Shown here: positions 6,223 through 13,531 of the stretch, piece by piece
How the letters are laid out: each line of letters opens with the position of its first letter
Position numbering within the stretch: position 1 is the first letter of the stretch
NCBI GenBank assembly: GCA_002898315.1
Contig: BEHV01000020.1
Span: forward strand, 1-15,122
From: a bacterium HR19
GTDB lineage: Bacteria > Calescibacteriota > Calescibacteriia > Calescibacteriales > Calescibacteriaceae
Length of the DNA: 15,122 nt
Direction: 5' to 3'
Notes under the pieces: generated by a model
Told to the model about the DNA's origin: nothing
The model's input: the letters and a program-made list of their open reading frames with translations, nothing else
Database searches by the model: none
Position numbers and translations under genes: made by a program

Positions 6223-7890
6223 ATGGATGGTAAGAAAATAGTTAAACTCAAGAAATCGCTTTTTATATCTTTTCTTTTTATTGTTTTCTTGTTCTTCAAA
6301 GGTTATGCGCAGGAAAATAAAGGTGGTGAGACCAAGCAACCTCCGCCTCTGACCCCTGAGGAGATGGAAATTGCGAAAAAAATATTTTTTGATAGATGCG
6401 CTGGCTGTCATGGTGTAACTCGTAGAGGAGCAACTGGTCCAGCTTTGCTTCCGGAGAACAGAACCCGTCTTCTCGGAACAGAAGGACTGAAGGTCTTTAT
6501 AACTTATGGAACTCCCAGAGGAATGCCTGACTGGGGAAGGCAGGGAATTCTCTCTGAAAAGGAAATAGATATACTTGCAAGATTCTTACAGCATGAACCA
6601 CCTCCCCCACCTGAACTATCTCTTGCAGAAATGAAAGAGACGTGGAAAGTTTATGTCCCACCTGAAAAGAGACCAAAAGAACCTCAACACAAAAGAAACT
6701 GGCAGAACTTTTTCGGAATAGTTCTTCGTGATGTTGGAAAGGTCGCCATAGTAGATGGAGATACAAAAGAACTTGTCAATATTGTCAATACCGGGTTTGC
6801 AGTCCATATTCTCAGAGCATCCGCAACGGGAAGGTATTTTTATTCAATCGGTAGAGACGGAAGGGTGACTTTGATAGACCTTTGGGCTAATCCACCCGAT
6901 AAAGTAGCGGAAGTGAAAGTTTGTAATGATGCAAGAAGTGTAGATGTCAGTAAATACGAGGGGAAAGGGGTTAATTTCAAAGATAAGTTATCCATCGTCG
7001 GATGTTATTGGCCTCCATCTTTTGTGATATTAGATGGACAAACACTTGAACCACTCAAAATTGTCTCTACTTCAAGCTATACATACGATACAAACGAGTT
7101 TTTGAGAGAGGCACGAGTTGCATCAATTGTTGCTTCTCACCATGACCCGCTTTGGGTTGTGAATGTTAAAGAAACAGGTCAGATCTGGCTCGTTGATTAC
7201 TCAGATATAAAAAATCTGAAAATAACTATGATAGAAGCTGAGAGGTTTTTACACGATGGAGGGTGGGACCTGTCAAAGAGATTTTTCATCGTTGCTGCGA
7301 ATATGAGAAATAAACTTGCAGTTGTTGATACGCTTACAAAAAAATTGGTCTCTCTTGTTGAGGTTGGCAATAAACCACATCCCGGAAGAGGAGCTAATAT
7401 AGACCATCCTAAGTTTGGTCCGATATTCTGCACGGGGCATCTTGGAGATAATACTGTTCAATGTATAGGAACAGACCCAAAGAAAAAGCCCGAATATGCA
7501 TGGAAGGTGGTTGTGAAAGTAGAACTACCCGGTGAAGGAGGTGGAAACCTCTTTATAAAAACTCATCCTAACTCTCCGCACCTGTGGGTAGATAGACCTT
7601 TGAACCCCGAGCTCAGCAATAAGATTTTCGTCCTTGACAAATTCAAATTTGAAGTTAAGAAAGAGATAGAAGTTCCAAAAGAGTATGCTGGAGCGAGGTT
7701 CGTTCACCTTGAGTATAACAAAAACGGAGATGAGGTCTGGGTGTCTGTTTGGGGTAGAAAAGATCAACCTACTGCGATTTTGGTTTTTGATGATAAGACG
7801 CTTCAACTCAAGCACGAGATAAAAGGTGATTGGGTTATAACTCCAACAGGACACTTCAATGTCTATAATACTATGAAAGATATATACTGA
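6223..7890 (+). CDS. nirS: Cytochrome cd1 nitrite reductase
   Basis: NirS is the periplasmic enzyme reducing nitrite to nitric oxide with hemes c and d1. In the 555-residue form the signal peptide (KLKKSLFISFLFIVFLFF) is cleaved near YAQ. The heme c site is CAGCH (Cys59-His63) with Met101 of GMPDWG as probable second ligand. Heme d1 residues line up with Pseudomonas aeruginosa NirS: His195 for axial His182, His344 (HDGGWD) for His327 and His386 (HPGRGAN) for His369, with nearly the same spacing. The end, TPTGHFNVYNT, is also conserved, so the enzyme looks intact. I chose ATG 6223 because AAGGAGGTG (6208-6216) precedes it and it gives a normal signal peptide. An in-frame ATG at 6160 with its own AAAGGAGG (6143-6150) would add 21 charged residues. 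Confidence 0.95.
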   Translation: MDGKKIVKLKKSLFISFLFIVFLFFKGYAQENKGGETKQPPPLTPEEMEIAKKIFFDRCAGCHGVTRRGATGPALLPENRTRLLGTEGLKVFITYGTPRGMPDWGRQGILSEKEIDILARFLQHEPPPPPELSLAEMKETWKVYVPPEKRPKEPQHKRNWQNFFGIVLRDVGKVAIVDGDTKELVNIVNTGFAVHILRASATGRYFYSIGRDGRVTLIDLWANPPDKVAEVKVCNDARSVDVSKYEGKGVNFKDKLSIVGCYWPPSFVILDGQTLEPLKIVSTSSYTYDTNEFLREARVASIVASHHDPLWVVNVKETGQIWLVDYSDIKNLKITMIEAERFLHDGGWDLSKRFFIVAANMRNKLAVVDTLTKKLVSLVEVGNKPHPGRGANIDHPKFGPIFCTGHLGDNTVQCIGTDPKKKPEYAWKVVVKVELPGEGGGNLFIKTHPNSPHLWVDRPLNPELSNKIFVLDKFKFEVKKEIEVPKEYAGARFVHLEYNKNGDEVWVSVWGRKDQPTAILVFDDKTLQLKHEIKGDWVITPTGHFNVYNTMKDIY

Positions 7891-7954
7891 TTTGTGCTAA
7901 ACAGATGAGCGATATGTTTGTATTTTGATAAAATGTTGATAGGTGATAGTAATA

Positions 7955-9451
7955 TTGAATTTCATGTTTTCAAGGTTTCTCATTCTGATATTTTTTCTTG
8001 CTTCTCATCAAGGGGCTGAGATATATAAGAGATATTGTGCTTCTTGCCATGGTGAGGAAAAATTAGGTGGAAACGCTTCACCGCTGATTTTCATTGATTC
8101 GCAGATTGTAAAAAAAATACTTCAAGATGGACTAATGCCTTTTATGCCGAGTTTTAATTTCTCTCAAAAAGAATTAGATGAACTTATAAAGTATATTCAA
8201 GAGATTCCTTCTTTTGAAGGCGAAAGTGATTATTTCAAAAAGGTAAATGTTAAAAGTGCTATCAAGATAAATCCAGAAGATGCTACTGTTCTTGTGCAGA
8301 AAGATGCGGGCATATATGTTCTGAAAGATAGTGATTTTTTTGATAGTGTGAGCATATCAAAGATTCACGGGGGAGTAAAATTCTCTGAACAAGGGGTTTT
8401 CGCCTTATCAAAAAGTGGTGATCTTGTTAAATATCCCTTCGGAGGAGGGGAGGTTCAGAAAATAAAATTGTGCTCCTGGGCAAGAAACCTTGTTATATCC
8501 CACAAAGAAAATCTTATTTATGTGCTATGCCTTTTACCACAAAAATTGGTTTTGCTTGATGAAAAAGACCTGAAAGTTGTTGATGAAATAAAGCTTGATA
8601 AAAGACCAGTTGGCATTTTTAGTTTTAAACAGAAGATTTTGGCTATAACAAGAAGTGGGGAGATATTTGACCCGAAAGAGAGAAATTCAGTTAATAAATT
8701 AGGTGTTTTCGTAAAATCTTTCTGTGTCTCTCCGTTCTCTGATATGCTCATAATCGGAAGCGATAAAAATATTTATTTTTACGACGGGAAAAGATTTGTC
8801 TTTTCATACAAACTTACAAACCCTTCAAATTTTCACTTTTTTTCGTGTGAGTTCTGGTATAACGGTGATTTTGTGTCTGCTGTTCCTTTATCAAACACGG
8901 TCATATTTTTCAAAATGTATGATTGGCAAGTACTGAAAGAAATAAGTTTTGATAAACCCGTTCTTTTTATAAGAACTCATCCTGAGACAAATTACCTGTG
9001 GATTTCAGATGGACAAAAAATATATCTGATAAACAAATTTACCTTTGAGAAGGGGAAGGTTTTTGATGGGATTCATGCTGGATTTTCTCCTTGTGGAGAT
9101 TTCGCTTTTGTATCGGGCAAAAATAATATTTCGGTTTTGAATCCGAAAACTTTTGAGACCTTAAAAATTTTACCCGTTGAGAAGCCACTTGGTAAATACA
9201 ATTTTTTTGAGGAAATTTTACAGAGCGGTTTGCTCGGATGGGATATTTACAGAGTCAAATGTTGGGGATGCCATCATCAGAGCAAGATGGCTTTTGGTCC
9301 GCCTTTGAACCTTACCAGTAGAGATAAATTGTTGAAACAGATTGAGCACCCAAATCTCATGCCAGATTTGAAGTTGAGCAAAAGTGAAATCTCTGCTCTT
9401 GCGGACTTTTTAGATGTACTCAAAAGATGCTCTGCCCGAAAAGATTTTTAA
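7955..9451 (+). CDS. NirN-like heme d1 protein with cytochrome c domains at both ends
   Basis: A probable signal peptide ends near HQG-AEIYKRYC. Domain order is cytochrome c (CASCH, Cys28-His32, probable ligand Met64), a d1-type beta-propeller (about 100-415), then a second cytochrome c (CWGCH, Cys436-His440, probable ligand Met469). Propeller homology to the NirS here is visible: IHGGVKF with His138 matches the d1-axial His195, FHFFSCEFW with His294 matches His344, LFIRTHPETNYLWI matches LFIKTHPNSPHLWV, and PLGKYNF matches PTGHFNV. About 60 residues holding HPGRGAN are absent, so nitrite reduction is unlikely. NirN oxidises dihydro-heme d1 to heme d1 and has one N-terminal heme c. The C-terminal heme c is extra and may replace a NirC-like carrier. 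I chose TTG 7955, seven bases after AGGTGAT (7941-7947). GTG 7943 and ATG 7964 are alternatives. Confidence 0.8.
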   Translation: MNFMFSRFLILIFFLASHQGAEIYKRYCASCHGEEKLGGNASPLIFIDSQIVKKILQDGLMPFMPSFNFSQKELDELIKYIQEIPSFEGESDYFKKVNVKSAIKINPEDATVLVQKDAGIYVLKDSDFFDSVSISKIHGGVKFSEQGVFALSKSGDLVKYPFGGGEVQKIKLCSWARNLVISHKENLIYVLCLLPQKLVLLDEKDLKVVDEIKLDKRPVGIFSFKQKILAITRSGEIFDPKERNSVNKLGVFVKSFCVSPFSDMLIIGSDKNIYFYDGKRFVFSYKLTNPSNFHFFSCEFWYNGDFVSAVPLSNTVIFFKMYDWQVLKEISFDKPVLFIRTHPETNYLWISDGQKIYLINKFTFEKGKVFDGIHAGFSPCGDFAFVSGKNNISVLNPKTFETLKILPVEKPLGKYNFFEEILQSGLLGWDIYRVKCWGCHHQSKMAFGPPLNLTSRDKLLKQIEHPNLMPDLKLSKSEISALADFLDVLKRCSARKDF

Positions 9452-9490
9452 GGTTTTGAGCTGAAAGAATTTTAAGGAGTTTTTTTTTGC

Positions 9491-10705
9491 ATGTTGAGGA
9501 TAACAAACTTGGTAAAGGCATCTTTGAGCAAAAAAGTTCTCAACCCATCAGAGAGAGGAGTTGTTGTCATACTCAACATAACTTTATCGTGTAATTTGAG
9601 ATGCAGTCATTGTTATATATCTGCTGGATTTGGCAAAGATTTCTCTATGGATATACCTACTATAAAGAAACTCGCAGATGAATTTGAAAAAATAGGAGTT
9701 ATTTCTGTCGTCATTTCAGGTGGGGAACCACTTATGCATCCCAAGATATTTGAAATCGCAGATATTTTCAAAGATAAGGGGCTCAGAGTGAATCTCTCAT
9801 CAAACGGAACTCTTATAAACTCAAAGAACTTCAAAAAACTTAAAGTATTTGATTACATAGGAATAAGTATTGATGGACCGGAGGAAATCCACGATGAGTT
9901 CAGAGGGGTTAAGGGAGCTTTTTCAAAATCTTTAAAGTCGCTCAGAATTTGTGTTGAGAACGGGTTTCCTGTTGGAGTAAGGTTATCTATCACTCATAAG
10001 ACGGCGGACTTCATTCCTTTTATTTTTGACCTCGCAGAAAAAATCGGTGTTCCGAAAGTATATTTTTCTCATCTTGTTGGTTCCGGCAGAGGTAGATACC
10101 TTGAGCAGACATTCAAAGATAAAGCAAAAAAAGCAGTAGAGCTTATCGTAGATAGAGCAATTTATTATGTCCTGAACAACATACAGATAGATGTTGTAAC
10201 CGGGAATAATGAGACAGATGCTGTCATTCTCTACGAAAAATTTTCAAGAGATTTTGAGGACTACAAAGATTATCTTCTTGGTAATCTGAGGGCTTGGGGT
10301 GGTAATCAGGCGGGAGTAAGGCTTATGAATATAGACCCTTTTGGATTTGTCAAGCCTGACCCTTTCTTCCCTATCAGCATCGGTAATATTCATCAGAAGA
10401 GTTTATACGATATATGGAATGATGAAAGGAATCAGATTCTGTCTTTTTTGAGGAAGAGACCAAGAGATATTGTGGGGGAGTGTAGGACTTGTAAATTTCT
10501 TCAAATATGCAACGGGAGTTCAAGAGCAAGAGCTTTGATTTTGACGGGCAAAATAAACTCTCCTGACCCTGCCTGCCATATAATTCAGAGCGGTCAAGAT
10601 TCTCAATCTCAAAAATATGAAGAGAAATTCGGTAGTGAGGAGAAATCTCATTTTGATTATTATTTCCCTGACTTTTTAGCGGAGGGAGGTTTTGAAAGAT
10701 GTTGA
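9491..10705 (+). CDS. nirJ: Radical SAM heme d1 biosynthesis protein
   Basis: NirJ is a cytoplasmic radical-SAM enzyme of heme d1 synthesis, acting on didecarboxysiroheme to replace propionate side chains with oxo groups. The 404-residue protein has the 4Fe-4S motif CNLRCSHC (Cys34, Cys38, Cys41), the SGGEPL segment (about 75-80), NLSSNGTL and ISIDG of the SAM barrel. Two segments typical of NirJ are VTGNNETDA and AWGGNQAGVR. The C-terminal SPASM-like region carries Cys residues (GECRTCKFLQICNG and a later Cys in PACHI) suited to a second cluster. These NirJ-specific motifs favour it over the related AhbC and AhbD. AAGGAG at 9474-9479 and an 11-base T-rich spacer precede the ATG. Its stop overlaps the nirF start, implying coupled translation. 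Confidence 0.92.
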   Translation: MLRITNLVKASLSKKVLNPSERGVVVILNITLSCNLRCSHCYISAGFGKDFSMDIPTIKKLADEFEKIGVISVVISGGEPLMHPKIFEIADIFKDKGLRVNLSSNGTLINSKNFKKLKVFDYIGISIDGPEEIHDEFRGVKGAFSKSLKSLRICVENGFPVGVRLSITHKTADFIPFIFDLAEKIGVPKVYFSHLVGSGRGRYLEQTFKDKAKKAVELIVDRAIYYVLNNIQIDVVTGNNETDAVILYEKFSRDFEDYKDYLLGNLRAWGGNQAGVRLMNIDPFGFVKPDPFFPISIGNIHQKSLYDIWNDERNQILSFLRKRPRDIVGECRTCKFLQICNGSSRARALILTGKINSPDPACHIIQSGQDSQSQKYEEKFGSEEKSHFDYYFPDFLAEGGFERC

Positions 10706-11745
10706 TATATTTTATTTTCGGTTTTATCTGGGTTGTGTCTCGTGAGACAACTTCTGTTTTTGTTATAGACCATAAGGAAGGTAAGATTATCTCACGGGTT
10801 AATGTTGGTCAAGACCTCAGGCATGCTGTGATAAAATTCAGAGGTAAAAATGCTTTCTTGCTCACAAGAGATGGATATATTATCTCAATATCTTCTGATT
10901 TTCTGGTTGCAGATAAAATAAAGGTTGGAGAAAGTTCAATAGGTTTTGATTTTATTTGTGATGATGTGATCGCTGTTGCGAACTATCAGCCCGGCGGTGT
11001 AGCTATACTGAACCTTAAAGATAAAAAAACCGATTTCATTGACACAAACTCAAGAGTTGTTGGAATAAAGGTTTTTGAAAAAAATGGGAAGACAAAACTT
11101 ATCTTTTCCCTGATGGATAGAGGAGAGATACATATATATGATGTTGAGAACTGCCTGCCGAAGGAATTGAAGAAATTAAGTGTTGGAGATGTCATCTTTG
11201 ATGCCTTTTTGTACTCTGAAAAATATATCTATGGCTTGTGGAAAAGGGGAGATATTGGAGTGTTGAATCTTCAAGATTTATCTTCTCATTTTATCAGTTA
11301 TGGTAGAGGGGAAGAACTTTTCAAGGTCCCACACTTTGGGAGTTGGGCGGAAATAGCAGGAAAAATTTTTATTCCTAACCTTGGCATACCATACATTATC
11401 CAGCTTGATGTCTCAAGCTTAAAGTATAAAAAGATAGAGGTTTGTTCATCTCCGGTTTTCGTGGTATCAAATGTGAAAAATCATTTAGCGGTGAATTACT
11501 CTGGAAAATGCGAAGATATAATTTCTCTTTTCAGATTCTCTGAAAGTCAAGGAAAAATTACAGGAAGGAAGGATTTTAAGTTGGGCAAAAGAATATTGCA
11601 TATGAGGTTTTTTGATAAAAATCCGAACCTTATAATTTTTTCTTCTTATTTTGAAGATAGGGTGAAGGTCTTTGATATAGAAGCAGAAAAAATTGTGAAA
11701 GAATACGAAATTCCGACTCCTTCTGGGATATTTTTGAGCGAATAA
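10699..11745 (+). CDS. nirF: Heme d1 biosynthesis protein, eight-bladed propeller type
   Basis: NirF binds heme d1 or its precursor and is required for producing the cofactor. The 348 residues match the family along the whole length: VSRETTSVFVIDH at the first strand, His42 in DLRHAVIKF where NirF and NirS place the d1-ligand His, VANYQPGGVAIL (93-104), SYGRGEELFKVPHFGSWA (200-217), ILHMRFF (299-305), DRVKVFD, and the ending PTPSGIF. NirF of Pseudomonas is a periplasmic lipoprotein. Here the N-terminus is only about 13 hydrophobic residues (MLIYFIFGFIWVV) with no lipobox Cys, and the first blade begins at once, so location is uncertain. It overlaps nirJ by seven bases, and its ribosome site (GGAGGGAGG, 10681-10689) lies inside nirJ. 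It ends the operon. Confidence 0.9.
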   Translation: MLIYFIFGFIWVVSRETTSVFVIDHKEGKIISRVNVGQDLRHAVIKFRGKNAFLLTRDGYIISISSDFLVADKIKVGESSIGFDFICDDVIAVANYQPGGVAILNLKDKKTDFIDTNSRVVGIKVFEKNGKTKLIFSLMDRGEIHIYDVENCLPKELKKLSVGDVIFDAFLYSEKYIYGLWKRGDIGVLNLQDLSSHFISYGRGEELFKVPHFGSWAEIAGKIFIPNLGIPYIIQLDVSSLKYKKIEVCSSPVFVVSNVKNHLAVNYSGKCEDIISLFRFSESQGKITGRKDFKLGKRILHMRFFDKNPNLIIFSSYFEDRVKVFDIEAEKIVKEYEIPTPSGIFLSE

Positions 11746-11788
11746 AAAAAGCAATGATAATTTCAGGGTTTTAGGTTTAAAAAATATC

Positions 11789-11815
11789 AACAGAATTTCT
11801 TTTTTCTGTTTTTTT
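11789..11815 (+). terminator. Candidate intrinsic terminator after nirF
   Basis: AACAGAA (11789-11795) pairs with TTCTGTT (11804-11810) around an eight-base loop, followed by five T residues. The stem is AT-rich and therefore modest, but it is correctly placed 43 bases after the nirF stop and before an unrelated gene. Confidence 0.5.
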
Positions 11816-11831
11816 GAGATAAATTTTTTGT

Positions 11832-12317
11832 ATGGCTATCAGAGATATAGCAGAGCTTAAATCTTTGAGGGGGGAAGAGCTTGACAAGATATTTGTAGAA
11901 GGTTCTTTGCCTTCTCATAGTGAGATTCAGGGATTCTGGAGAGGATTAGCTTTACCGCAAACTTCAAAAACTCCTGTGCCTTCATTCCTTGAAAAGGTCT
12001 TTATTCTCACAGGTGATATTTTGTGGAAGGGCAAGGTCTTTGTGAAGATTGATTCTGAGTTCAGAGGAGTAAATATTCTGACCCGTGCGAAGATTCCGGC
12101 TTTTCACTTCAAAGTTGTTGAAGATAGGTCAAGGTTTGATGGGAATCCATGTTTGGTTTTGAAATATTCTGTTTTTCCTAATCCATTCCTTGTGAGGACT
12201 ATAAGAGACGAGATAAGGAAGGTTGGGGATGGAGTTATTTTAGGGCTTATGTTCTTTTCTTTCTTTGACAGGTTGTTTATTCCTTCAATATATTTTGCGC
12301 TTCAGAAAGAGTTATAA
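11832..12317 (+). CDS. Protein of unknown function, 161 residues
   Basis: I do not recognise a named family with certainty. The sequence is soluble in character, with no signal peptide. It starts with LKSLRGEELDKIFVEG, has a GFWRG segment at 34-38, an ILWKGKVF strand (63-70), then SRFDGNPCLVLKYS (100-113) and a TIRDEIRKVGDGVILGLM segment (123-140), ending in YFALQKEL. The order ELD-x-[IL]F, G-x-x-RG, W-x-GKVF, FDG-x-[PE]C-[LI]VLDY, RDEIR, G-x-x-LG resembles a group of uncharacterised lipocalin-like bacterial proteins, possibly related to GXWXG-domain proteins. A role in binding a small ligand is conceivable but unproven. It follows the putative nirF terminator and has no clear ribosome site. 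The TM2 gene starts nine bases after its stop, so those two are probably co-transcribed. Confidence 0.7.
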   Translation: MAIRDIAELKSLRGEELDKIFVEGSLPSHSEIQGFWRGLALPQTSKTPVPSFLEKVFILTGDILWKGKVFVKIDSEFRGVNILTRAKIPAFHFKVVEDRSRFDGNPCLVLKYSVFPNPFLVRTIRDEIRKVGDGVILGLMFFSFFDRLFIPSIYFALQKEL

Positions 12318-12326
12318 GTTTTTCGT

Positions 12327-12701
12327 ATGGTATCGCCAGATAAGTTGAAGATTATTGAAGTTGAATTTTTGAGGCATAAGAAAGATACTCTGACCGCGTA
12401 TATATTTTTGGTTTTCTTCTGGTTTATCGGGCTTCACAAGTTTTATCTCGGCAGAAATACAGAAGGAGTTATTTTCCTTTCTCTACCTGTTTTGTCTTCT
12501 GTTTTTACTATCTTTGGATTTTTCATGATAAATGATTTTTTCTTTTATAGCGGTTTGGTTTTAGCGGGGATTTTTGCTCTTATGTTTGTTTTTGACCTTT
12601 TTACTCTCTGGAAACAGGTGGAAAAAGCTAATGAGAGAATATATAGAGATATTTTTGAGAAAATCACAGGGATACCTTACTCTTCTGTTTTTCCCACATA
12701 A
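12327..12701 (+). CDS. TM2-domain membrane protein
   Basis: This 124-residue protein begins with a short cytoplasmic lead (residues 1-20). KDTLTAYIFLVFFWFIGLHKFYLGR (20-43) then combines a first membrane helix with the signature G-x-H-[RK]-FY-x-G that defines TM2 domains. More hydrophobic segments lie at about 47-66 and 72-94, followed by DLFTLW (90-95) and a charged amphipathic tail with KQVEKANERIY. TM2 proteins are small, widespread and mostly of unknown function in bacteria. Three hydrophobic segments instead of two is a slight variation, and the middle stretch (FFMINDFFF) may be re-entrant. It starts nine bases after the upstream unknown gene and converges on hisIE. Confidence 0.75.
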   Translation: MVSPDKLKIIEVEFLRHKKDTLTAYIFLVFFWFIGLHKFYLGRNTEGVIFLSLPVLSSVFTIFGFFMINDFFFYSGLVLAGIFALMFVFDLFTLWKQVEKANERIYRDIFEKITGIPYSSVFPT

Positions 12702-12845
12702 TTTACCTGAACCAAAGATTTTGTTGATTTTTCATTGAGGTATATGAGTTTCTGGTTTTTATCGGGTCTGATTTTCTGGGTTGTGAAGCTGAACTTGATA
12801 TAGATATTTTTTTAAGTTTCAAGATTTTCCCGTGGGTGTATTCTT
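12702..12845. other. Convergent intergenic gap with no confident gene
   Basis: This 144-bp gap separates the ends of the TM2 gene and hisIE. It has no convincing hairpin with a T-tract. On the minus strand a stop-free frame down to a TAA at 12677-12679 encodes a plausible-looking segment (QKLIYLNEKS, VQVNYVGKTEE) but has no start codon. A seven-A run separates it from another open stretch. It may be a gene remnant or chance. Confidence 0.3.
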
Positions 12846-13517
12846 CTATTTTCTGCGTGAAAGGAGTTCTTTCATTATCTTTTCAATTGGTATATCAAGA
12901 GTCGATAAAAGCACTATAATGTGAAATATGAGGTCTGCGGATTCCCATATAACGGAGTTTTTCTCTCCCACTTCTCCCTTTTTTCCTTTGAGAGCTGATT
13001 CACATAGCTCTCCTGCTTCTTCCATTATTTTTGAGACGATTTTTGTTATCCCTCCGGAAATAAGTTCTGCGGTATAGCTTCCTTCTGGTTTTTTACCTTC
13101 CTTTAAAGCCGTTTTCCTCTGATTCACAACTTTTTCTATTTCGTAGAGTATTCCGTATGCGGGTTCGCTCTCGTCTTCAACTATGCTTCCATCGTCTTCT
13201 ATTCTATAAAAGAAACATGATTTTTTTTGAGTGTGGCATGCGGGACCTCTGGGTTCTACTACGAATATAAGAGAATCAAGGTCGCAATCAGAAATTATTT
13301 TATGAACCTTCATTGTGTTTCCACTCTCTTCTCCCTTCATCCATATCCTTTTTCTTTCTCGTGAGAAAAAGTGAGCGAGTTTTTTTTCAAGGGTCAGTTT
13401 TAAAGATTCTTCGGATGAGAAAGCAAGCATGAGTATTTTCCCTTCTGCTCTATCTACAACTACTGTTGGTATCAATCCCTTTGAGAAATCTATTTTTTTT
13501 TCTTCTCTATCACTCAT
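12846..13517 (-). CDS. hisIE: Bifunctional phosphoribosyl-AMP cyclohydrolase / phosphoribosyl-ATP pyrophosphatase
   Basis: This fused enzyme carries out the second and third steps of histidine synthesis in the cytoplasm. HisE removes pyrophosphate from phosphoribosyl-ATP and HisI opens the ring of phosphoribosyl-AMP. The 223 residues hold an N-terminal HisI domain (10-105) with MLAFSSEES, GEESGNT (62-68), metal-site residues in DCDLD (77-81), and GPACHT with Cys94 and a later Cys101. The C-terminal HisE domain (122-223) has the all-helical EEAGELCES (166-174) and WESADLIFH (191-199) motifs of the MazG-like fold. Both active sites appear complete and length is normal for the fusion. AAAGGAAGAG precedes the ATG and overlaps the end of leuD, so the two are probably coupled. 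No other his genes lie in the window. Confidence 0.93.
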   Translation of the reverse strand: MSDREEKKIDFSKGLIPTVVVDRAEGKILMLAFSSEESLKLTLEKKLAHFFSRERKRIWMKGEESGNTMKVHKIISDCDLDSLIFVVEPRGPACHTQKKSCFFYRIEDDGSIVEDESEPAYGILYEIEKVVNQRKTALKEGKKPEGSYTAELISGGITKIVSKIMEEAGELCESALKGKKGEVGEKNSVIWESADLIFHIIVLLSTLDIPIEKIMKELLSRRK

Positions 13518-13531
13518 TTTATACTCTTCCT

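Noticed and set aside
9474-9490. GG...GC arrangement before nirJ as a third sigma-54 promoter
   Set aside because: The GG and GC are separated by eleven bases instead of ten, and the AAGGAG is better explained as the nirJ ribosome site.
10737-10748. GTCTCGTGAGAC as a further copy of the enhancer-like repeat
   Set aside because: It lies inside nirF, has a 2-bp instead of a 4-bp centre, is single, and can be explained by coding sequence.
12744-12803. Plus-strand 19-codon hydrophobic ORF (MSFWFLSGLIFW...) in the convergent gap
   Set aside because: Too short, with only a weak ribosome site and no homology that can be judged. T-rich sequence on this strand gives hydrophobic codons by chance.
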